NCBI GenBank assembly: GCA_003214175.1
Contig: QCLZ01000004.1
Span: 62,001 to 126,000, forward strand
DNA from: Prochlorococcus sp. AG-418-I20
GTDB taxonomy: Bacteria > Cyanobacteriota > Cyanobacteriia > PCC-6307 > Cyanobiaceae
Length of the DNA: 64,000 nucleotides
Direction: 5' to 3'
Below are positions 58,491 to 64,000 of the stretch, piece after piece (the stretch's first letter is position 1; each line of letters starts with the position of its first letter). Made by a program: the position numbers and the translations under genes. Under the pieces are notes generated by a model. The model saw nothing but the letters and a program-made list of their open reading frames with translations, did not search any database and was not told where the DNA came from.

Positions 58491-59588
58491 CTAAGCTACT
58501 GTTTTTATATCATTAACAGCCATTGTATTAGCAGAATTGCTATTTAATGCTTTCATTGAATTTGAACTTACTTCAGTACCTTCTGTTAATTTCTCTCTAA
58601 CCATCGATTCTAATTGATTCCTGATTTCTAAGTTTTGATCAAGCCAAATAATTGTATTATCTCTTCCTTGTCCAATATTCTCTCCCTCATAACTATACCA
58701 AGCACCTCTCCTTATTATAATATTAGTCTCTTCTGCTAAATCTAATAAACATCCTGTTGTACTAATACCTTTTCCGAAGAGAATATCAAATTCTGCAATT
58801 CTAAAGGGTGGTGCAACTTTGTTTTTTGCGACTTTCACTTTTGCTCTTATACCGTATTCTTCAGTACCTCTTTTAAGAGTTTGCATTCTTCTGATATCGA
58901 GTCTCACTGAGGCGTAAAACTTTAATGCATTACCTCCTGTGGTTGTTTCTGGATTGCCGTATGTAACACCAATTTTTAGTCGTAACTGATTTAGGAATAT
59001 TACCGTACATCCAGATTTGCCAATATTTCCTGTTATTTTCCTCATTGCTTGACTCATTAGCCTTGCTTGGCTTCCAATTACGTGATCTCCCATCTCTCCT
59101 TCTATTTCTGCTCTTGGAGTTAGTGCTGCTACCGAGTCAACAACTACAAGATCTACTGCACTCGATCTTATAAGTTGGTCAACTATTTCTAAAGCCATTT
59201 CACCAGTATCTGGTTGTGAAACTAACAAATTTGCAACATCAACTCCTAATGATGCTGCATAAACCGGATCGAGTGCATGCTCAGCATCTACAAATGCAGC
59301 TACTCCTCCATTTTTTTGGACTTCCGCAATCGCGTGAAGCGTTAATGTAGTTTTTCCTGAACTTTCTGGTCCGTAAACTTCTACTACTCTTCCTTTTGGA
59401 TATCCTCCTCCTAATGCTAAATCTAAGGTGAGTGCTCCAGTAGATATTGTTTCAACTTTCATTCTTGAGGCGTCACCAAGTCTCATTATTGACCCTCGCC
59501 CAAAATTTCTTTCTATTTGACCTAAGACGAGACTTAATGCCTTGTCTTTTTCTTTTGAGTCAGGTTTTTTCTTTTCTTCAAGGCTCAT
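58491..59588 (-). CDS. recA: recombinase RecA
   Basis: Forms filaments on single-stranded DNA for homologous recombination and triggers LexA self-cleavage. The 365-residue product has Walker [10 protein letters not shown] at 73-81, AEHALDP after strand 3, Walker [11 protein letters not shown], and the [20 protein letters not shown] loop. A LexA-type box lies upstream (59675-59688). The C terminus is Ser-, Asn- and Thr-rich. The gene converges on the DUF2839 gene. Confidence 0.97.
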   Translation of the reverse strand: MSLEEKKKPDSKEKDKALSLVLGQIERNFGRGSIMRLGDASRMKVETISTGALTLDLALGGGYPKGRVVEVYGPESSGKTTLTLHAIAEVQKNGGVAAFVDAEHALDPVYAASLGVDVANLLVSQPDTGEMALEIVDQLIRSSAVDLVVVDSVAALTPRAEIEGEMGDHVIGSQARLMSQAMRKITGNIGKSGCTVIFLNQLRLKIGVTYGNPETTTGGNALKFYASVRLDIRRMQTLKRGTEEYGIRAKVKVAKNKVAPPFRIAEFDILFGKGISTTGCLLDLAEETNIIIRRGAWYSYEGENIGQGRDNTIIWLDQNLEIRNQLESMVREKLTEGTEVSSNSMKALNSNSANTMAVNDIKTVA

Positions 59589-59674
59589 TGTCTGAATTTA
59601 TATGTTTAAGTTTCTTGTAATTATTATAAATTTGGAATTTTTTATTTAAACCAAACTTCATAAATACAAACTAT

Positions 59675-59688
59675 AGTACATCTGTACC
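59675..59688 (-). promoter_or_regulatory. LexA (SOS) box upstream of recA
   Basis: On the minus strand the sequence reads GGTACAGATGTACT. It fits the cyanobacterial LexA consensus RGTACNNNDGTWCB at every position. It lies about 87 bases before the recA start and overlaps a TATAGT that could serve as the -10. This supports LexA control of recA in this lineage. Confidence 0.8.
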
Positions 59689-59702
59689 CTAGCTGATTAT
59701 CT

Positions 59703-60482
59703 TTAAATTGCAACTAATTCTTCAAGTTCGACTAATTTTAATAATTTGATTTCATTACTTAAATTATATCTATCTAATCCTTTTAAATATCCCCAATCAG
59801 CTAGGAAGCATGGAATATGAGAAGTTTCTGAATTTTGTTTAATGTCGATTAGCGTTTTTTTTCTATCTTCTATAAAACCTAAAATTTCGTGATTTTGTGA
59901 AAGCTTTTCAGCTATTTTGATTTTTGTTCCAGATTCATAACCAAAAATAAATTCTGGAAAAATATTTAATTGTTTAAGAATTTTTTCTGCAAATATTTTT
60001 CCTTTTGTTGTTATGATTCCTGTTTTGATTTCTCTTCTCTTTAATTCTTTCATAAAATTTATAACTTCAACAAATGGATCATGTAACTTTACCCACGATT
60101 TAAAATCTTTATCAATTTGGTACTGGCGAGACTTATCTAATATTTTTTGTAAATCTTCAGCAATCCAGGAATTATCATTTAATATCCTCTGGCAATTTTG
60201 ATAATAATTATTAATGAAATCATCTTTATTATGATTTTTTAATGGATTTTCTACTTTTATAATTTCGTGAACAATTAAAATCATTTCCCAACCATATTTT
60301 ACCCAAGGCCTAATTTCTTTAAAAGAATTTGGTACTCTTTTATAACGTTTTTGATCAATAGAGATGTGTGATGAATTTAAATATTTTTCACAGGCCAGCA
60401 AGGAACTATGCCAATATTCATGCATTCCATCGACTATTACTCCATCAAAATCAAATAGAAATATTTTTTGAGTAGACACCAA
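59703..60482 (-). CDS. HAD-superfamily hydrolase
   Basis: Encodes 259 residues. The nucleophile loop is DFDGVIVDG with D11 and D13 (general acid). A later Thr and Lys (IITTKGKIFAEK) and an acidic motif (GFIEDRKKTLIDIK) complete the HAD core. An insert between about residues 20 and 130 forms a helical cap. The natural phosphate substrate is not evident. It follows tRNA-Gln by 13 bases on the same strand and may share its transcript. The recA LexA box lies just beyond its 3' end. Confidence 0.86.
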   Translation of the reverse strand: MVSTQKIFLFDFDGVIVDGMHEYWHSSLLACEKYLNSSHISIDQKRYKRVPNSFKEIRPWVKYGWEMILIVHEIIKVENPLKNHNKDDFINNYYQNCQRILNDNSWIAEDLQKILDKSRQYQIDKDFKSWVKLHDPFVEVINFMKELKRREIKTGIITTKGKIFAEKILKQLNIFPEFIFGYESGTKIKIAEKLSQNHEILGFIEDRKKTLIDIKQNSETSHIPCFLADWGYLKGLDRYNLSNEIKLLKLVELEELVAI

Positions 60483-60495
60483 TTCAATATTAGGA

Positions 60496-60567
60496 CTGGG
60501 CCGCTAGGATTCGAACCTAGGAATGTCGAGACCAAAACCCGATGCCTTACCACTTGGCGACGGCCCA
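60496..60567 (-). tRNA. tRNA-Gln (anticodon UUG)
   Basis: A 72-base minus-strand cloverleaf. The acceptor TGGGCCG pairs with CGGCCCA, with the U1-A72 pair typical of tRNA-Gln. The anticodon loop TTTTGGT carries TTG, and the T arm is CCTAGGTTCGAATCCTAGC. The discriminator is G. In cyanobacteria glutaminylation goes through Glu-tRNA-Gln and GatCAB. Confidence 0.95.
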
Positions 60568-60664
60568 TTGAATTTTTATTTTAATACATGAAAAGATTTT
60601 TTTCTATCAAAAAAATACAAAGTTTTTATAAAAACGGAGCATGTTTTGAAAAATATTATTTGAA

Positions 60665-61663
60665 TTAGCTTGATTTCCATGGCTCTAGAAATTTCTGAGC
60701 TTTTTTAATCGCTAAAGCCATTCTTTCAGGATACTCATAGAGTCTTTTGTTATTTTTGTGAGCAAATTCAATTAGGGGCTGCATAATTTTTCTTGCAGCA
60801 CTTCCAAATGCTATTCCATCTGGAAGATTGTTTGACTTCAAAAATTCATGAGTTTTTTCATTTGTTCCTCCTGCTAATTGAATTAATCCTGGTGGAAGAT
60901 CCGAACCGATTTTTTCGAATAACTTAACTGTATCTCTACTTGTTGTCGGAGCAAGATCACCGGACATTGGCCTTCCATCTAGCTGCCAGATAAGGGGAAT
61001 ATTAAGTTCTTCAAGAATTTCATATCTTTCCCAAAGAGCTTCCAAAAGATCTTCGGGTTCTTGTGATTTTTTGAAAGATTGATTTAAACCACAACTGATA
61101 GATATCTTGTCTAATTTTGGTCCAGAACTTTTAAGGATACTTACAATTTTTGTAAAAGAATCTAGGCGATTTATTTCTGTATGAATTTCTACTGCATTAG
61201 GTTTTATTTTTTGAAGTGTTGATGCCAAATCATCTTTTGACAAATTATATTCATATTCACTAATTAGATTTAGGGGACAGCTATTTAAACATCTTCCACA
61301 TCCATAACATTTACTCTCGTTGATCCCAAAATTATCAATTGCGAAGGTGGGGCATACTTTTTCGCACGGTCTTGGACAATGAGGAGGACATTTTAATGGA
61401 TTAAATTTTGCTTTACGAAAATGGATATCATTACCATCACTAATGCTTATCATTAATCCAGGGGAGTTTTTAAAGACTTTTTTCGCCCAATCGATTCCTT
61501 TTTTTGCTGCATGAACTATAGAGTCTTCTGCTGCAACATCTATGTAGTCGACACCAGCAGCAGTATAAATTGCACATAAATCTTCTATAGCAAAAACATC
61601 TTCATTACTGGCACCACAAATCAACTTAATCCATTTATCTTTTTTATTTTTGGTTTTAATCAA
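60665..61663 (-). CDS. ldpA: LdpA-like iron-sulfur protein (circadian input)
   Basis: Encodes 332 residues with two [4Fe-4S] motifs: cysteines 92, 96, 100, 104 and 119, 122, 125, 129. The gene neighbour of NdhN and the sequence fit LdpA, which in Synechococcus senses redox and adjusts the period of the Kai clock. Prochlorococcus lacks KaiA, so here LdpA may act differently. The rest of the protein is TIM-barrel-like, with GVDYIDVAAEDS early on and QLAGGTNEKTHEFL near the end. It follows ndhN by five bases on the same strand. Confidence 0.86.
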   Translation of the reverse strand: MIKTKNKKDKWIKLICGASNEDVFAIEDLCAIYTAAGVDYIDVAAEDSIVHAAKKGIDWAKKVFKNSPGLMISISDGNDIHFRKAKFNPLKCPPHCPRPCEKVCPTFAIDNFGINESKCYGCGRCLNSCPLNLISEYEYNLSKDDLASTLQKIKPNAVEIHTEINRLDSFTKIVSILKSSGPKLDKISISCGLNQSFKKSQEPEDLLEALWERYEILEELNIPLIWQLDGRPMSGDLAPTTSRDTVKLFEKIGSDLPPGLIQLAGGTNEKTHEFLKSNNLPDGIAFGSAARKIMQPLIEFAHKNNKRLYEYPERMALAIKKAQKFLEPWKSS

Positions 61664-61668
61664 ACAAT

Positions 61669-62145
61669 TTAACTTTCAAATTCATCCAAAATATAATCAC
61701 TTAATGGCTTCCATTCAAGTTTTCTTGAACCCCCCATTTCAATAACAATTGTTAGTTTGTTATCTTTAGTGCAAATCTCAATTAAGCTCTCTAATTCAGA
61801 TTGAGAAAATACTTGACCTTCCAATAACCATAGTAGCTTATTTTTATCATTTTCATTAAACAACTCAGAAGCTTGTGGGATTACTTGTTGAACTTCCCCA
61901 AGTGCTCCATTTCTTCCTACGCTTTGATGGCCAAGGTGAGGTGGTCTAACGCCATGCAATTTGAGCAAGAAGACTTCTGGATCTCCAAGCCCTCTTGCTG
62001 AGGTTATAAAAGTTTTAAAGCCCTTGGCCCTCATTCTCCTTAAAAGACGAGTTTCGTAACCACCTTCAAGAGGAGAAAATATTGCAAGACATTTATTAGT
62101 TGTTAAATCGTTATGAAACTTTTTCCCTGTGAGAAGTAATGGCAT
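61669..62145 (-). CDS. ndhN: NDH-1 subunit N
   Basis: Peripheral subunit of the cyanobacterial NDH-1 complex, on the cytoplasmic arm. The 158-residue product has the family pattern: [46 protein letters not shown] and [18 protein letters not shown]. It is found only in cyanobacteria and plastids. With ndhS at 12950 the window carries two such specific subunits. It is the first gene of an ndhN-ldpA pair on the minus strand. Confidence 0.95.
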   Translation of the reverse strand: MPLLLTGKKFHNDLTTNKCLAIFSPLEGGYETRLLRRMRAKGFKTFITSARGLGDPEVFLLKLHGVRPPHLGHQSVGRNGALGEVQQVIPQASELFNENDKNKLLWLLEGQVFSQSELESLIEICTKDNKLTIVIEMGGSRKLEWKPLSDYILDEFES

Positions 62146-62429
62146 AAAAATTTCCTTTATTTCTATTTTATTTTATTTTATGGTACTTGATGATGTACAA
62201 TTGTAACTCAGTGAATTTTTAAGCTCGTAAGTTAGCCGAGCCTCTACAAAATTTCACATTTTTTAGCGTTTCGTTAAAAAATTCAGGTGGGTTTATCCCA
62301 GGAGAAACTATCTATTTTTTTAGATAAGTCTCAACCTTATTAATTTAATTGTTTTTTATTAGCTTCACCTTAATTACTGAAGGGTTTAGATAATTAAAAA
62401 ATTATTACGAGCTAGCCTATTTTAGTCTT
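62146..62429 (+). promoter_or_regulatory. leader region of the S10 ribosomal protein operon, possible RNA structure
   Basis: Noncoding 284 bases between divergent ndhN and rplC. AGCTCGTA at 62222-62229 is exactly complementary to TACGAGCT at 62406-62413, just before the rplC start. GCTCG at 62223-62227 can instead pair with CGAGC at 62237-62241. The two pairings exclude each other, as in a switching leader. A short ATCTA-TAGAT stem also occurs. This may bind a ribosomal protein to control the operon; evidence is only pairing. Confidence 0.4.
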
Positions 62430-63083
62430 ATGTCTATAGGAATTTTAGGAAAGAAATTGGGAATGTCCCAACTTTTCGACGACAACGGTAATGCAGTTCC
62501 AGTTACTCTCATTGAGGCTGGTCCATGTCGAGTCACGCAATTAAAAACTACAGCTTTGGATGGCTATACTGCCGTTCAGATTGGATATGGCTTGTCTAAA
62601 GAGAAGCATATTAGTAAACCTGAAAAGGGACATTTGTTGAAATCAGGTGAGGAACTTTTAAAGCATTTGAAAGAATATAGGGTTGAAGAAACTTCATCTT
62701 ATGAAGTAGGTAATCAAATAACTGTAAAAAACTTTGAGGTTGGCCAAAAAGTTGATATCAGTGGCAAATCTATGGGTAGAGGTTTTGCTGGTTACCAGAA
62801 AAGACATGGTTTTAGCAGAGGTCCTATGAGTCATGGTTCAAAAAATCATAGAGCGCCAGGCTCTACAGGAGCAGGAACAACTCCAGGGAGAATTTATCCT
62901 GGGAAAAGAATGGCAGGAAGATATGGAGGAAAACAGATAACTACAAAAGGTTTGTTAGTCCTAAAAATTGATGGCCAGAAAAATTTGATAGTAGTAAAAG
63001 GTTCTGTCCCAGGGAAGCCTGGCTCAATAGTCAATATAAAGCCAAATAACATTGTGGGTAAAAAAGGAGGTGAAAAATCATGA
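62430..63083 (+). CDS. rplC: 50S ribosomal protein L3
   Basis: Core protein of the large subunit near the peptidyl-transferase centre. The 217-residue product opens [17 protein letters not shown] and has the conserved [24 protein letters not shown] loop that reaches towards the active site. It begins the S10-type cluster rplC-rplD-rplW. It overlaps rplD by four bases (ATGA), so translation is coupled. Confidence 0.98.
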   Translation: MSIGILGKKLGMSQLFDDNGNAVPVTLIEAGPCRVTQLKTTALDGYTAVQIGYGLSKEKHISKPEKGHLLKSGEELLKHLKEYRVEETSSYEVGNQITVKNFEVGQKVDISGKSMGRGFAGYQKRHGFSRGPMSHGSKNHRAPGSTGAGTTPGRIYPGKRMAGRYGGKQITTKGLLVLKIDGQKNLIVVKGSVPGKPGSIVNIKPNNIVGKKGGEKS

Positions 63084-63712
63084 CAACACTCGAAACTCTT
63101 AAGTGGGATGGTAAAAAATCAGGCAAAGTCTCACTTGACTTAGCTGTTGCTAAGGAAACGTCTGCGGGAGACTTAATCCACAGAGCAGTTCTTAGGCAGT
63201 TGGCAAATAAAAGACAAGGAACTGCCTCAACTTTGACAAGATCTGAAGTACGAGGCGGTGGCAGAAAGCCATATAAACAGAAAGGCACAGGTAGGGCACG
63301 TCAAGGATCAATAAGAACTCCCTTAAGGCCTGGTGGCGGAATTATTTTTGGCCCTAAGCCACGTTCTTATAAGCTTGATATGAATCGTAAGGAACGCAGA
63401 TTAGCTCTTAGAACAGCACTTATGTCCAGAGTTTCTGATATGAAGGCTGTTGAAGATTTTGGATCTACCATAAAGCAGCCTAAAACGAGTGATATCATGA
63501 AGGGCCTTGCTAGATTAGGAATCCAAAAAACTGAAAAAGTTTTAGTTATTCTTGATAGTCCATCTGAAGTAATAAAAAAATCTATAAATAATATTGAAAA
63601 AGTAAAATTAATTGCCGCTGATCAATTGAATGTATTTGATATTCTCAACGCTAACAAGTTGGTTATAGGTCAATCAGCAATAATTAAAATTCAGGAGGTT
63701 TATGCATCATGA
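63080..63712 (+). CDS. rplD: 50S ribosomal protein L4
   Basis: Large-subunit protein lining the exit tunnel. The 210-residue product has the tunnel loop [24 protein letters not shown] and [22 protein letters not shown] strong Shine-Dalgarno, GGAGGTG, lies about nine bases before the ATG, unusual in this AT-rich genome. It overlaps both neighbours by four bases. In E. coli L4 represses its own operon; the same is possible here. Confidence 0.98.
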   Translation: MTTLETLKWDGKKSGKVSLDLAVAKETSAGDLIHRAVLRQLANKRQGTASTLTRSEVRGGGRKPYKQKGTGRARQGSIRTPLRPGGGIIFGPKPRSYKLDMNRKERRLALRTALMSRVSDMKAVEDFGSTIKQPKTSDIMKGLARLGIQKTEKVLVILDSPSEVIKKSINNIEKVKLIAADQLNVFDILNANKLVIGQSAIIKIQEVYAS

Positions 63713-64000
63713 GGAAATTATTCGATTCTCGTTTGGCTGATGTAATAAAAAAGCCAATTATTACTGAGAAAGCTACAAACGCTATAGATCTTAATCAATA
63801 TACTTTTGAAGTAGATCATAGAGCGGCAAAGCCACAAATAAAAGCGGCAGTAGAAGCTTTGTTCAGTGTTAAAGTCATAGGAGTTAACACTATGAATCCT
63901 CCCAGGAGAACAAGAAGAGTCGGAAAATTTTCCGGTAAACGTTCTCAGGTCAAGAAGGCAATTGTACGTCTTGCTGAAGGAGACAAAATCCAATTATTTC
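63709..64000 (+). CDS. rplW: 50S ribosomal protein L23 (3' end outside window)
   Basis: Large-subunit protein at the exit site of the ribosomal tunnel, contact point for trigger factor and signal recognition particle. The ATG overlaps rplD by four bases (ATGA) behind a good GGAGG. The 97 visible residues run [22 protein letters not shown], then [22 protein letters not shown] and [21 protein letters not shown], the normal L23 pattern. The window ends inside the last few codons. Confidence 0.97.
   Translation, partial: MRKLFDSRLADVIKKPIITEKATNAIDLNQYTFEVDHRAAKPQIKAAVEALFSVKVIGVNTMNPPRRTRRVGKFSGKRSQVKKAIVRLAEGDKIQLF

Overview
This window looks like a chromosomal segment from a high-light-adapted Prochlorococcus or a very close marine picocyanobacterium. 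The DNA is strongly AT-rich and the genes are small and tightly packed. It encodes photosystem I subunits (PsaC, PsaD), NDH-1 subunits found in cyanobacteria (NdhS, NdhN), heme oxygenase with the bilin reductases PebA and PebB, the iron-sulfur protein LdpA, a cyanobacterial-type glutamate-cysteine ligase and a fused PanC/Cmk. The assignment rests on gene content, gene order and composition; no database search was run.

Layout. 1-5 kb: lysS (3' part), a small unknown gene, smpB, ruvB, a secreted TPR protein and an M20 amidohydrolase. 5-10 kb: thiC under a TPP riboswitch, then tkt, fabF and acpP on the minus strand. 10-14 kb: psaC, glmS, rimM, ndhS, rnc. 13.9-14.4 kb: RNase P RNA diverging from tRNA-Arg(CCU). 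14.5-24 kb: two unknown genes, glgP, a cation/proton antiporter, an alpha/beta hydrolase, an aldose-epimerase-like protein, a DUF1537-type kinase and icd. 24-27.4 kb: an unknown gene, ho1, pebA, pebB and a low-molecular-weight phosphatase. 27.4-31 kb: panC/cmk, purM, an unknown gene and an overlooked 55-codon Cys-rich ORF.

31.0-33.2 kb is the only clearly accessory region. It is an islet of about 2 kb next to tRNA-Cys(GCA). It is bounded by an ungapped 60-bp direct repeat (47 of 60 positions identical) that includes the tRNA 3' end. It holds one intact five-repeat TPR gene, one broken TPR gene, and clusters of a GGGCGGT motif just inside both ends. No integrase is visible.

33.2-48 kb: an LpxB-related protein, an RNase D-like exonuclease, a CCB-type cytochrome b6 assembly candidate, hemF, mrp, rodA, a kinase-like protein with a poor ATP-binding domain, psaD, trpE, gshA, ppc, a possible acetyltransferase and tRNA-Arg(CCG). 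48-60.5 kb: recF (no normal start codon visible), speD, larE, a tandem CobO-type protein, a MoeZ-like protein, a CURT1/CAAD protein, a fructosamine-kinase-like protein, a CrtD-like desaturase, tyrA, a degenerate DinG-like helicase, a DUF2839 protein, recA behind a LexA-type box, and a HAD protein behind tRNA-Gln(UUG). 60.6-64 kb: ldpA and ndhN, diverging from the start of the S10 ribosomal operon (rplC, rplD, partial rplW).

Most genes are core housekeeping: tetrapyrrole and bilin synthesis, central carbon metabolism, photosystem I and NDH-1, translation, and recombination and repair. The best candidates for something undescribed are the tRNA-Cys islet with its end motifs, the degenerate helicase, the degenerate kinase, and the recF start.
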